DNA of 64,000 nucleotides from Kocuria sp. (lineage in GTDB: Bacteria > Actinomycetota > Actinomycetes > Actinomycetales > Micrococcaceae): positions 1-64,000 of the forward strand of contig JAKDJD010000012.1 of NCBI GenBank assembly GCA_030454085.1, written 5' to 3'. Both the position numbers and the translations under genes were made by a program. How positions within the stretch are numbered: the first letter of the stretch is position 1; the number at the start of each line of letters is the position of its first letter. Below, one piece after another: positions 40,819 through 50,113 of the stretch. The notes below the pieces were generated by a model. That model did no database searches. It saw only the letters and a program-made list of their open reading frames with translations, and was not told the origin of the DNA.

Positions 40819-40824
40819 TAGGCT
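40819..40824 (+). promoter_or_regulatory. -10 box for leaderless SURF1-family gene
   Basis: TAGGCT ends 7 bases before the GTG start; no ribosome-binding site is present. Confidence 0.55.
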
Positions 40825-40831
40825 GGACGCC

Positions 40832-41851
40832 GTGCTCAAACTAGCTCTTACCCCACGATGGTTGGGTGCGCTTCTGCTCGCCCTGGCGATGTCGACGGGG
40901 TTCATGCTGTTGAGCAAGTGGCAACTGGGATCCGCGGATTCGGGACAGATCAATGCCGATCCGGGCAAAGAAGTGGTCCAGCCGCTCCGCGACGTAGCCG
41001 ACCCGCAGGATCCGGTTCTCCAGTCCGAGGCCGATTCGATGGTTCAGGCCAACGGCCACTACGTCGAGGACTCGAGCCGGTTGGTCGAGGGACGAGTCAA
41101 TGACGGAACCAAGGGGTATTGGGTCGTCAGCGAGTTCCGACTGGACTCCGATGCGGCATCCGAGGGCCAGGACTACGCCGTTCCGGTGGCACGGGGGTTC
41201 ACCACGGACAGCGACACCCAGGCGCTCAGCCCTGAACCGTCCGGCGACGTCACGGTGATCGGCCGTCTGGTGGCCAATGAAGCCCCGGTCACGTCGAAGG
41301 ACACCAAGACCAAGGGCGCCCTGGGATCTGCTGCGACCGCCCAATTGGCCAACGTATGGGACACACCCCTGTACGCCGGAACCGTGGCGGCGGTCTCCGA
41401 ATCACCGGCCGACCAGCCGGCCCCGGTCGATGCCGAGGGACACGTGGACAAGGACGCCGGGCTGACCGAGCCTCACGACAAGCTCAGCCGGATCCACACC
41501 GAGCAGGTCGTGGACCATTCCGTGGACTGGCTTAATATTTTCTACGCGATCGAGTGGGTCGTCTTCGCTCTCTTCGCGATCTATCTGTGGTGGCGCATGC
41601 TGGCCGACTCACACGAACGCATGATTCACCCTGAGAAGTACTACGAGATCCTTCCGGCCGGGGAAGGCAACATGTTCTACGAGGAGTCCACGGGCCGGTA
41701 CTACTACTACGACGCCGACGACCGGCAGTACTACTACTTCGACGAACCCGTCGCCGAGGAAATCAATGAGCCCGACGGCGGGCACTCGTCCGCCGAAGCC
41801 TCGGTCGGGACCACACACGAGAATCAACGAGGTGACCAAGGTGGCCGATAA
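40832..41851 (+). CDS. SURF1-family cytochrome oxidase assembly protein
   Basis: A 339-residue membrane protein. The first helix (PRWLGALLLALAMSTGFML) carries the SURF1 start, a large outside domain follows (about 30-230), and the second helix is WLNIFYAIEWVVFALFAIYL. SURF1 proteins help insert heme a into cytochrome aa3 oxidase. The inside tail is rich in tyrosine (about ten in 30 residues: YYYYDADDRQYYYFDEP). The GTG at 40832 follows a TAGGCT box by 7 bases. It overlaps the DUF3817 gene. Confidence 0.88.
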   Translation: MLKLALTPRWLGALLLALAMSTGFMLLSKWQLGSADSGQINADPGKEVVQPLRDVADPQDPVLQSEADSMVQANGHYVEDSSRLVEGRVNDGTKGYWVVSEFRLDSDAASEGQDYAVPVARGFTTDSDTQALSPEPSGDVTVIGRLVANEAPVTSKDTKTKGALGSAATAQLANVWDTPLYAGTVAAVSESPADQPAPVDAEGHVDKDAGLTEPHDKLSRIHTEQVVDHSVDWLNIFYAIEWVVFALFAIYLWWRMLADSHERMIHPEKYYEILPAGEGNMFYEESTGRYYYYDADDRQYYYFDEPVAEEINEPDGGHSSAEASVGTTHENQRGDQGGR

Positions 41852-42404
41852 GCCAACGCCCAAGAACCAGCCCCAACCCGTGGAGCGCACGGACGGCAAG
41901 AGGGTCCCGCTGCCCGCGGACGCCACACCGCAGAAGGCAGGCAACGTCCGGGCGACCCGCAGGAAGTTCGGTGGGACTCAGGCACAGATCCGCGGGGCGC
42001 TCGCGATCTACAAGTACTGCGCCTGGATCTCCGGAACGTTCCTGTTGCTGCTGGTCGTCGAAATGGTGACCAGGTACATCTTCGGGTTCGACCTGATGGC
42101 CGGTGCCACCAACGCGTCCACGGGAGAGAACGTCGCCCTGGGATGGTTGAACAGGGATACGGGCAATCTCACTGGCGGCCTGAACATCTCGACCGGCGTC
42201 CTGATCATTCACGGCTGGTTCTACGTGATTTACTTGCTTGCGTGCTTCCGTCTCTGGTTGCTCATGAGGTGGCCGCTCCCGCAGCTGATCGTGATGGCGC
42301 TGGGCGGTGTCGTCCCCTTCCTGTCCTTCATCGTCGAGCGACGCATCCATCGGGAGACGGTCGCACAGGTGGCCGCGAACCCGAAGTCCGCAAAAAGATA
42401 CTGA
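41841..42404 (+). CDS. DUF3817 membrane protein
   Basis: A 187-residue protein with a disordered basic N-terminus (about 50 residues) and three or four membrane helices (YCAWISGTFLLLLVVEMVT, ILIIHGWFYVIYLLACFRLW, PQLIVMALGGVVPFLSFIVE). This is the DUF3817 pattern, common between SURF1 and guaA in Micrococcales; function unknown. The GTG at 41841 is chosen because GAGG (41829-41832) lies 8 bases upstream. An in-frame GTG at 41832 is the alternative. It overlaps the end of the SURF1 gene by 11 bases, so the two are coupled. Confidence 0.85.
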   Translation: MADKPTPKNQPQPVERTDGKRVPLPADATPQKAGNVRATRRKFGGTQAQIRGALAIYKYCAWISGTFLLLLVVEMVTRYIFGFDLMAGATNASTGENVALGWLNRDTGNLTGGLNISTGVLIIHGWFYVIYLLACFRLWLLMRWPLPQLIVMALGGVVPFLSFIVERRIHRETVAQVAANPKSAKRY

Positions 42405-42476
42405 GCGCGCCGGGGAATCCGTGCCAGCACCGGCAGTGCATGCCCAGCCGGCCCGGATTCGGCCGACATCGTGTTC

Positions 42477-42482
42477 TAGACT
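42477..42482 (+). promoter_or_regulatory. Possible -10 box of guaA
   Basis: TAGACT, 57 bases before the guaA ATG, in the 135-base gap after the DUF3817 gene. Confidence 0.45.
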
Positions 42483-42539
42483 GAAAATATCGGGCCCCGC
42501 ACCAGGGGCAATTTCTCCGCACCCGACAACATCGAAAGT

Positions 42540-44144
42540 ATGGCAGTGACCCAATCCGATTCCTCGGCGACACCCGAGTTGGAAGATCGCCCCGTTCTGG
42601 TCGTCGACTATGGGGCTCAATACGCCCAGCTCATCGCACGCCGTGTGCGTGACGCCAACATCTATTCGGAGATCGTGCCCCACACGATGCCGACCGAGCA
42701 GATTCTCGCCAAGAACCCCGCAGCCATTGTGCTCTCCGGAGGCCCGTCGAGCGTGTACGCCGAGGGAGCCCCGGCCGGGGACCGTCGGCTCTACGAATCC
42801 GGTGTTCCCGTGTTCGGTATCTGTTACGGCTTCCAGGTGATGGCGCAGACTCTCGGCGGCCATGTGGCCCACACCGGGTTGCGCGAATACGGCGCAACGG
42901 ATGCGACCCTGACCGGCAATGGGGTCTCCTTCCTGGCAGGCACGCCAGTGGCGCAGAACGTGTGGATGAGCCACGGCGACTCCGTGACCGAGGCGCCGAG
43001 TGGTTTCGAGGTCCTGGCGAGCACCGAAGGGGCCCCCGTGGCCGCATTCGTCAACGAGGAGAAGAAGCTCGGAGGCGTGCAGTGGCACCCTGAGGTCAAG
43101 CACTCGGATTTCGGCCAGCAGATCCTCGAGAACTTCCTGTTCAACGTCGCAGGTCTCAAGCCGACCTGGACCACAGGCAACGTGATCGACGAGCAGGTCG
43201 AGAAGATCCGTGAACAGATCGGTGACGCCAAGGTGATTTGCGCACTGTCCGGCGGAGTCGACAGCTCGGTCGCGGCAGCACTCGTACACAAGGCCGTCGG
43301 CGACCAGCTGACGTGTTTCTTCATTGATCACGGTCTTCTGCGCGACGGTGAGCGTGAGCAAGTCGAGCAGGATTACGCCGAGACCATGGGTATCAAGGTC
43401 GTGACCATCGACGAATCGGATCGGTTCGTCTCGGCTCTGGAAGGTTTGACGGACCCCGAGGACAAGCGCAAGGCCATCGGTCGTGAGTTCATCCGGTCAT
43501 TCGAGGACGCGCAGCGCAAGCTCGTTGCCGAGCTCGGACGAAGCGGGGAGGACATCAAGTTCCTGGTCCAGGGAACGTTGTACCCGGACGTCGTCGAGTC
43601 CGGTGGAGGCGAAGGCGCCGCCAATATCAAGTCCCACCACAACGTGGGTGGCCTCCCCGAGGACCTCGCGTTCGACTTGGTCGAACCCTTGCGCACGCTG
43701 TTCAAGGACGAGGTTCGTGCCATCGGCCGGAAGCTCGGAGTCCCGGAGAAGATCGTTGCACGACAGCCGTTCCCCGGCCCCGGTCTTGGGATTCGTGTGA
43801 TCGGTGAGGTGACGCGTGAGAATCTGGACGTTCTGCGTGCCGCAGACGCCATCGCTCGAGCCGAGCTGACCAAGGCCGGACTGGACAACGAAGTCTGGCA
43901 GATGCCGGTGGTGTTGCTGTCGCAGGTGCGTTCGGTGGGTGTCCAGGGCGACGGCCGAACCTACGGGCATCCGATCGTTCTCCGACCGGTCTCCTCGGAA
44001 GACGCGATGACTGCCGACTGGTCCAGGCTTCCCTACGATCTCCTGGCCAAGATCTCGAACAGGATCACCAACGAGGTCCAGGAGGTCAACAGGGTGGTTC
44101 TGGACGTGACCTCCAAGCCTCCCGGAACGATCGAATGGGAATAA
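42540..44144 (+). CDS. guaA: GMP synthase (glutamine-hydrolysing)
   Basis: A 534-residue enzyme that aminates XMP to GMP. The glutaminase domain has C95 in GICYGFQ and the His/Glu pair in [10 protein letters not shown]. The ATP-pyrophosphatase loop is [19 protein letters not shown], and the dimerisation domain ends [12 protein letters not shown]. Length is typical. With guaB and guaB3 it makes this a purine cluster. An inverted repeat lies just downstream. Confidence 0.97.
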   Translation: MAVTQSDSSATPELEDRPVLVVDYGAQYAQLIARRVRDANIYSEIVPHTMPTEQILAKNPAAIVLSGGPSSVYAEGAPAGDRRLYESGVPVFGICYGFQVMAQTLGGHVAHTGLREYGATDATLTGNGVSFLAGTPVAQNVWMSHGDSVTEAPSGFEVLASTEGAPVAAFVNEEKKLGGVQWHPEVKHSDFGQQILENFLFNVAGLKPTWTTGNVIDEQVEKIREQIGDAKVICALSGGVDSSVAAALVHKAVGDQLTCFFIDHGLLRDGEREQVEQDYAETMGIKVVTIDESDRFVSALEGLTDPEDKRKAIGREFIRSFEDAQRKLVAELGRSGEDIKFLVQGTLYPDVVESGGGEGAANIKSHHNVGGLPEDLAFDLVEPLRTLFKDEVRAIGRKLGVPEKIVARQPFPGPGLGIRVIGEVTRENLDVLRAADAIARAELTKAGLDNEVWQMPVVLLSQVRSVGVQGDGRTYGHPIVLRPVSSEDAMTADWSRLPYDLLAKISNRITNEVQEVNRVVLDVTSKPPGTIEWE

Positions 44145-44173
44145 TTTTCTGAGACCGCCTCGGTCTTGGACGC

Positions 44174-44214
44174 ACGTGTGGCCCGCCTCGGGAAACCGGG
44201 GCCGGGCCACACGT
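44174..44214 (+). terminator. Inverted repeat after guaA
   Basis: ACGTGTGGCCC (44174-44184) pairs with GGGCCACACGT (44204-44214). No T tract follows, but it lies 30 bases after guaA and ahead of the promoter-like box of the next gene. Confidence 0.5.
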
Positions 44215-44266
44215 GTCTGAGCACAACGACATGGGGAACTGCAACGCAATCCGCTCGGTGTGCTTC

Positions 44267-44275
44267 TACTATAGA
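44267..44275 (+). promoter_or_regulatory. Possible -10 box of the DUF4011 gene
   Basis: TACTATAGA contains two overlapping -10-like hexamers, about 70 bases before the GTG start at 44346. Confidence 0.4.
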
Positions 44276-44345
44276 GAGGGCGCGCGGTTCCCGCGCGGCA
44301 ACCACGTGCGAAGACAACGCCGACCACACCGGAAGCAGAGACAAC

Positions 44346-47300
44346 GTGACGAAGCCACACTCCGCCGACCAGAACGAGCAGGATAATTCGGGGGCCCCGG
44401 ACCGCAGTACCTCATCCGTGCCCTGGGCGAGCCCGCAAGAGTCTGAGTCTGCTGACAACGGCCGTGAGCCGTCGGACCAGGACGCCTCGCGCACGCCGTC
44501 CCAGGAATTCCAGGTCGAGCAGGTCGGAGACGACGCATCGGACGCCACGCGTCCCGAGTCCGTGGCATCGCTCGGCGGCGTGACGGTCACGGCGGCGGCC
44601 GACCCGGAGGTCAGTGAGGAAGGCGCCGCAACGGAGGAGGACCACCCCGAGGCGAGCACATCAGGCACAGACACCACTCATGGAGAACCGGTCGGGGAGA
44701 AGTCGGACGGCGCGGATTCGCCCACGGAGGACCCTGGAGCCGGAGACGAGCACGTTCACTCCGGTGCGAAGGCGGGCCACCAACCCGACGCGTCGACGGA
44801 TGATGCCCCTACCGATCGTGACGAACTGCGTCTCGACCGGTGGCTGAAACAAGTGGATGTGTACACCGGACCGGATGCGCTCCTGGACTTCAACCCGGTC
44901 GACAATGTGCATATCGACCTGTCGAATTCGAATCCGTCGGGTTACGCCCAGCTGCTGTCCGGTCGCAGAACCCGCTTGTCCACGATTCTTCGCGACCGAG
45001 CGGAGTTCTCGAACGGGATTCGGTCCGCGCACGCTATCCGGGGCAAGGTTTTCGAACTCGACGCGGACCATGGCCTCGACGCGGGCTTCCTCGCCGCAGG
45101 AACGGCGTCGTGGTTCGCTACCAAGAATCCTTCAGGGACACCGGATGGTGCACGCGGTGAGCGGCGGCACATAGCACCCATCCTTCTGACGCCCGTGACG
45201 ATCAACCCTCACCCGGACGGCGACGATTTCGAACTGCGCATCAACGGGCCGGCCCGCCTCAACCCTGCGATGGCCCGCCAACTACGCAGAGAATTCGGTA
45301 TCGATCTGTTCGAGCAAGGGGTGCACCGAACGGCGACCTCGGGCTCACGACTCACCCCGGACGCGGTCCTGGAGGCCATGCGTTCGGCGTGCATGAAGGT
45401 TCCCGGCATGCACATCGAATCGCGGACCGTGATCTCGACCTTCGCGGACCTCGCGGACACCGTGGGGGAACTGCCGAGCACCGCGACCTCTGGACTGCTT
45501 CGCGAACTCTCGGACCTGAACCGGATCCGGCTCGACGAGTCGTATGAGAAACGCGAATTCACGTCGTCACCGGCTCCGGCGAACCACGTGGACCCGGCGG
45601 ACGAGACGTTGGTCTACGACGCCGATGACACCGTCTCCGAACTGGTTCAGAGGGCCAGGGCCGGCGAGTCGATGACGGTCACCTCACCGGCGGGGACCCA
45701 GCACCTGCGTGCGGCCCTCAACGTCGCGGCGGGCCTCGTCTCCGAAGGAAAGTCCGTGCTCTTCCTTGCCGAACGCAGGGAGACGCTTCAGAACGTGCGG
45801 CGCAGACTCTCGGAACTCGAGCTTTCGGACCTCACGCTCGAACTCGGCGAAGACCTCGAACCGGAGGACCTTCACCGAAAACTGGTCGAGACGATCGTGA
45901 GTCACGAGCGTGCCGTTGAACCGCGGCTGTCCGGTTTGCACGATGAAATCCGTAGCACGCGGCGCCAATTGATCGAGCACATCGACTCCTTGCACTGGCG
46001 TGACGAACGCTGGGGTGTGACGCCGTTGCAGGCGATGCAGACCCTTGCCGAACTGACCTCACAGGATGAGGCGCCGTCGACCCGCGTGCGATTCAAGCGT
46101 GGCGTCATGGACGCGACGGTTGATCGTGCGGAAACCGTTGCGCAACTGGAAAGGGCCGCAGAGTTGCGCGCCTTCAACCCGTCGACGCGCAAGGCGCCCT
46201 GGTTCGGGGCCACCTTGGTCAACACCGAAGAGACCAAGCAAGCACGTGCACTGGTGCGTACCCTCCTGGAGACGACTCGAACCCTGCGCAAGGACATCAC
46301 CGAAGGCTTCGAGAGCATCGGCCTCCGCCCCGAGAGGACTCTGGCCGGGTGGAAAAAGCAACTGGACCTGCTCGAAGGAATCCGAGTCTCCCTCTCCCGG
46401 TTCAACGGTGACATCTTCGACCGGCCCGTGACCGACTTGATCGCGGCGACCGGTACCTCGACCTGGCGCCGTGAACGCGGCATCGACATGTCGGCTATTC
46501 AGCGTTCGCGTCTCCGCAGGGCGGCCAAGGAATACATCGTTCCGCAGGTGCACATTTCCGATCTGCACCAGGCCCTGATCGAGGTCCAGGCGCAACGGGA
46601 GCAGTGGCAGACTTGGGCCGTGGACGAGCGAACGGTCAGCCTGCCCGGAAATCTCGAGACCATCGGGCGATCCTATGCGCAGGTGGCCGACGGCCTGTCC
46701 GACTTGTCGATCGTCATGGAAGAGAGCCCAGCCCGGAAGGACTATTTCACGCTGCCTCTTCCGGATCTGGTCGAAACCCTCGAGGCCATGGCGAACGACC
46801 GCATCCTCCTGGACACCCTGCCCGAGCGGGAGCAACTGATGCACATTCTGCGTGGCAAGGGTCTGGGAGAGTTGCTGTCCGATCTGGAAGAGCGACACGT
46901 CCCTTCGGACCAGGTTGCCGCAGAATTGGACCTGGCGTGGTGGCAATCTGCCTTCGAGATCATGCTCGAACGCCCGGAGGTCAACCTGGTCAGGGGCAAA
47001 ACTTTGACCGAGGTGGAGTCCTCGTTCCGCCGGGCCGACGTGGCGCACGTTGCTTCCGGGCCTGCCAGGGTCCGCTACGACGCGGCCCGTGGGTGGAACC
47101 GTCGGGTGTCTCTCAAACCCCTCCAGGCCAAAGAATTCCGGCGGATGCTCAAGGGTGCGCCGTGCCATCTCCGCGAATACTTGGATCAGGCGCCCGACAT
47201 GGTTGCGGGACTGCTCCCCGTGTGGCTGTCCAGCCCCTTCGGCGTCGGCCGCACGGTGCCTCAGTCGGCCCACGTTGATGCCGTCATAGTCCTCGACGCC

Positions 47301-48623
47301 GAGTCGACACCGTTGGGGGCGTGCCTTGCTGCCTTGTCCCGTACGCGCCAGGTGATTGCGTTCGGCGACGACCACGCCGGGTACCCGCAACCGTTCATTG
47401 TGTCTCCAACGACCGGGAACGAACAGCCCCCGTCGGAGGACCCCGTGGAATCCGCGATGCAGGTTCTCGGCCAGATGCTGCCGGGCCTCACCCTCGACCG
47501 TGTGCATGAGTGCCGGGACCAGTCACTGGTCTCGTACCTCAACAACCATTTCTACGACGGCGCCCTCTCGACCATGCCGTACGGGGAGGAAGCAGTCAGC
47601 AGGATTCGGTCGTTGGACGTCGACTACCTCACTCGGAAAAAACCGGACGATCGGGTGGGAGCACCCGTCATCGAGTCGCCCAAGGCGGAGGTTCTCGCCG
47701 TTGCCGAGATGGTCTTCGAGCACGCATCCCAGAACCCGCGACAGTCCCTGGCCGTTCTGACCGCCGGAACGCGCCACGCGGCACGCATTGCCGAGGCCGT
47801 CAGGCGAGGTCTCGAATCTCGGCCTGATCTCCGGGAATTCTTCGAGCCTGGCCAAGAACCCTTCCGGGTTCTGGATCTCGCTCGGTCTCAGGGATTGCGC
47901 CGCGACAGGGTCATATTCAGTCTGGGCGTTGCCGCTGAAGCCGGTTCGCGCTCCTCCCACTTCGGGCAGCTTGCTGACCAGCACGGCCGCCAACGTTTCG
48001 TGAAAGCAATGACGACTGCCCGGTTCCACACTCGGATCGTGAGTTCCTTGAGTCTGGCGCAGCTTCAGGCCGCGGATCTGAGAACGGGAGTCAAGGATCT
48101 GGCACGTTTCCTGGCCTCCTTCGAGGCTTCCCGGGACCGCGGGGATTCGGGACAGGCGGCCATTCTTCCGCCGGAGCATGCCGGCAGCGAGTTCTTGTCC
48201 GTGTACGACGCGGCAGAGGATGAGCACAAGGCCGATTGGCTTCTCGCCGATCTGGTGCGGCGTCTGAGAAGCGCGGGGGCTGATGTTTCCGTGACTCCGG
48301 GCAAAGAAGTCGACGCGGTGGCCACGGCACATGCCGAGTCGATGTCGGCCGGGGCCGTCCTCAGCCCCAGAGCACGAACCTCCGGGAATCCCGAGACTCG
48401 TGACTCTTCCGCGATGCGACTTCCCGTGGCCCTCTCGAGTGATGGGACGGAAGCCTATGCCGCGCTCTCGGTGCGCGAAAGGTCCCGCCTGAAGCCCGAG
48501 CGTCTGGAAAGGACGGGGTGGAACCAGGTGTCCTTGTGGGCCGTGGACGTATTCACCGATCCACAGTCCGTAGCGGACCGGATCCTCGGATACCTTGGCC
48601 TCGAATCCCAGGTTCGCGGGTGA
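44346..48623 (+). CDS. DUF4011/SF1-helicase-like protein with degenerate ATPase motifs
   Basis: A 1425-residue soluble protein. Residues 1-155 are acidic and disordered. Residues about 160-400 match the DUF4011 pattern (LLDFNPVDNVHIDLSNSNP, HIAPILLTPVTI). The centre aligns with SF1 helicases, but at residues about 445-455 the expected GPPGTGKS is replaced by SPAGTQHLRA, although the next helicase block remains (VLFLAERRETLQNVRRRL). Walker B is VIVLDAEST (near 980), without the DE pair. The late block FRVLDLARSQGLRRDRVIFS is kept, with KAMTTARF in place of a TRAR motif. The last 135 residues (DWLLADLVRRLRSAG) resemble a Vsr/REase fold. The GTG start lies after a terminator and a -10 box. Function unknown. 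Confidence 0.8.
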   Translation: MTKPHSADQNEQDNSGAPDRSTSSVPWASPQESESADNGREPSDQDASRTPSQEFQVEQVGDDASDATRPESVASLGGVTVTAAADPEVSEEGAATEEDHPEASTSGTDTTHGEPVGEKSDGADSPTEDPGAGDEHVHSGAKAGHQPDASTDDAPTDRDELRLDRWLKQVDVYTGPDALLDFNPVDNVHIDLSNSNPSGYAQLLSGRRTRLSTILRDRAEFSNGIRSAHAIRGKVFELDADHGLDAGFLAAGTASWFATKNPSGTPDGARGERRHIAPILLTPVTINPHPDGDDFELRINGPARLNPAMARQLRREFGIDLFEQGVHRTATSGSRLTPDAVLEAMRSACMKVPGMHIESRTVISTFADLADTVGELPSTATSGLLRELSDLNRIRLDESYEKREFTSSPAPANHVDPADETLVYDADDTVSELVQRARAGESMTVTSPAGTQHLRAALNVAAGLVSEGKSVLFLAERRETLQNVRRRLSELELSDLTLELGEDLEPEDLHRKLVETIVSHERAVEPRLSGLHDEIRSTRRQLIEHIDSLHWRDERWGVTPLQAMQTLAELTSQDEAPSTRVRFKRGVMDATVDRAETVAQLERAAELRAFNPSTRKAPWFGATLVNTEETKQARALVRTLLETTRTLRKDITEGFESIGLRPERTLAGWKKQLDLLEGIRVSLSRFNGDIFDRPVTDLIAATGTSTWRRERGIDMSAIQRSRLRRAAKEYIVPQVHISDLHQALIEVQAQREQWQTWAVDERTVSLPGNLETIGRSYAQVADGLSDLSIVMEESPARKDYFTLPLPDLVETLEAMANDRILLDTLPEREQLMHILRGKGLGELLSDLEERHVPSDQVAAELDLAWWQSAFEIMLERPEVNLVRGKTLTEVESSFRRADVAHVASGPARVRYDAARGWNRRVSLKPLQAKEFRRMLKGAPCHLREYLDQAPDMVAGLLPVWLSSPFGVGRTVPQSAHVDAVIVLDAESTPLGACLAALSRTRQVIAFGDDHAGYPQPFIVSPTTGNEQPPSEDPVESAMQVLGQMLPGLTLDRVHECRDQSLVSYLNNHFYDGALSTMPYGEEAVSRIRSLDVDYLTRKKPDDRVGAPVIESPKAEVLAVAEMVFEHASQNPRQSLAVLTAGTRHAARIAEAVRRGLESRPDLREFFEPGQEPFRVLDLARSQGLRRDRVIFSLGVAAEAGSRSSHFGQLADQHGRQRFVKAMTTARFHTRIVSSLSLAQLQAADLRTGVKDLARFLASFEASRDRGDSGQAAILPPEHAGSEFLSVYDAAEDEHKADWLLADLVRRLRSAGADVSVTPGKEVDAVATAHAESMSAGAVLSPRARTSGNPETRDSSAMRLPVALSSDGTEAYAALSVRERSRLKPERLERTGWNQVSLWAVDVFTDPQSVADRILGYLGLESQVRG

Positions 48624-48895
48624 CTTCCGATTCGAACCGGGATCCGGGGAAGCAGAAGCGCTACCGCCATCGGGGCCCGCGGAGGGCCACGGGCGGTAGC
48701 ACGGTGAGCCAAGGAGAGCCCGAGCGGCTGGCGGGTCTCGGGGACACACGAGCCACCCCGGAAACGGAGGGTCGAGGCTCCCAGCGTGGCCGAAGCCGGG
48801 GCGCGAGCGAATCCACGGAGGCGACCTCCCCGGGTCGGGGCGACGACGCCCGTGGACGCTGGTTGCGCGAACAACGGCCCCCGCACTGGGACTGA
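48620..48895 (+). CDS. Small basic hypothetical protein coupled to the DUF4011 gene
   Basis: A 91-residue, Arg/Gly/Ser-rich, probably disordered protein ending WLREQRPPHWD. Short actinobacterial proteins with a similar RPPHW ending are familiar, but their role is unknown. The GTG overlaps the stop codon of the DUF4011 gene (GTGA), a coupling arrangement that argues it is real and that the two products may work together. Confidence 0.6.
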   Translation: MTSDSNRDPGKQKRYRHRGPRRATGGSTVSQGEPERLAGLGDTRATPETEGRGSQRGRSRGASESTEATSPGRGDDARGRWLREQRPPHWD

Positions 48896-48929
48896 CCGTG
48901 GTGTGACGGTTCGTCGCCCGGCGAAGGAT

Positions 48930-49643
48930 TCACCGGGTCGCAGCCTCCGGATTCACCGGCGTTGTGGCCGCGACGACGATTTCCTCGTGCACACCGGCGA
49001 GCTCCTCGGCAACATCGGGCTGGACGGCGAAGAACGCGAGATTGCCTCCAGGAGTGGAATCCGGAGCCCGGTTCGAGAAGCCTGGGCCCGAGTCCGTGGT
49101 GCTCTCCGGCGGCATGATCAGAAAGCCTTGAGCCCGTAGCCGTTCGTGGTCGTCACCATGGGCGAACAAATCAACGGGGGCCAGCCTCCCGAGGTGCCGC
49201 AACGAGGCTGCATCCCTGACAGGCAAGGCAACCGCCACCGTTCCCTGGGGAAGATCGCGCGTTAGATCCGAGGCGGCCGTCATCGACCCCGTGACCTGGT
49301 GGCCTCGGTCAACCGCGATCGCGAGTCTGGCCCCGACGACCGATTCGAGTGGGGGAGTGCTCTCACGCAAGGAATCGGCTCCCTCGCCTCGGACCGCGAC
49401 CACCTCGATATCGTCGGAGGAGAGGTGATGACCTGGGTCGAGCCGACGTTTCGCGATCAGGATCTGGGCCTCGGGACTCGATGGATGGGACGGCAGGAAC
49501 CAGCTGGCAAAGGTCGCCGCGATCAACAGGACAGTGCCGAGCAGGCGTGCCCGACGGCTGAGATGCGAACGAATTCTGACGCCCAGCGGAACGGTCGGAC
49601 GTACGCGGCGGCGGAACGGTGGACGGAGCCGGAACAGGAGCAT
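48930..49643 (-). CDS. SAF-domain membrane-anchored protein (CpaB-like)
   Basis: A 237-residue protein with a basic N-terminus, one membrane helix (LLGTVLLIAATFASWFL, about 34-50), and an outside SAF domain (about 60-180; AKRRLDPGHHLSSDDIEVV, VGARLAIAVDRGHQVTG). SAF domains occur in CpaB pilus-assembly proteins and in carbohydrate-binding proteins. No tad pilus genes are near, so a pilus role is doubtful. The C-terminal 60 residues look disordered then folded (AFFAVQPDVAEELAG). It is encoded downstream of the FmdB gene. Confidence 0.8.
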   Translation of the reverse strand: MLLFRLRPPFRRRVRPTVPLGVRIRSHLSRRARLLGTVLLIAATFASWFLPSHPSSPEAQILIAKRRLDPGHHLSSDDIEVVAVRGEGADSLRESTPPLESVVGARLAIAVDRGHQVTGSMTAASDLTRDLPQGTVAVALPVRDAASLRHLGRLAPVDLFAHGDDHERLRAQGFLIMPPESTTDSGPGFSNRAPDSTPGGNLAFFAVQPDVAEELAGVHEEIVVAATTPVNPEAATR

Positions 49644-49787
49644 GGACCGAAACTGTCACGGCAGAATGACTATCGGCGTGCGCGCGGTCCGGGATGACAG
49701 GGCACTGTGCATTTCACCGGCCATACGGGCCGGAGAGCTGTCGCTGTGGACGGACGAGAACCCTGGCAGTCTAGCTCTGTGAAGCGG

Positions 49788-50072
49788 TCAGGAGTCGCCG
49801 CCGGCCGACGAGCTGGATGCCGACGAGCCGGACGCCGAGGCCTCGGACGACGAAGTCGTCGATGTCGAGCCGTCCGAAGTTCCGGATCCGGAGGGCTTGG
49901 AATCGGTGCTGTAAAACCCGCTGCCCTTGAAGCTTACGCCCACGGTGTTGAATTTCTTGCGCAGGGACTCGGTCCGGCATTCGGGGCATTCCTTGAGTGC
50001 GTCGTCCGTAAAGGCCTGGCGAATATCGAATGCGTGCTGACAGTTCTTGCACACATACGCATATACGGGCAT
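49788..50072 (-). CDS. FmdB-family zinc-ribbon protein
   Basis: A 94-residue protein. The first 45 residues form a zinc ribbon with two cysteine pairs, CKNC and CPEC, preceded by MPVYAYVC as in FmdB regulators. Residues 55-94 are almost entirely Ser, Gly, Thr and Ala. The function of FmdB-type proteins outside methylotrophs is unknown. GAGGAG precedes the ATG, and a TAATATAGT stretch at about 50110-50118 (minus strand) is a likely promoter. Confidence 0.88.
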   Translation of the reverse strand: MPVYAYVCKNCQHAFDIRQAFTDDALKECPECRTESLRKKFNTVGVSFKGSGFYSTDSKPSGSGTSDGSTSTTSSSEASASGSSASSSSAGGDS

Positions 50073-50113
50073 GAGCAGTCTCCTCTGAGTTCGTGGGATG
50101 CGGCGGAACTATA

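Noticed and set aside
44166..44345. DUF4011 protein extended N-terminus from 44166
   Set aside because: It crosses the guaA hairpin and a -10-like box, and the sequence is unlike the acidic N-terminus that follows.
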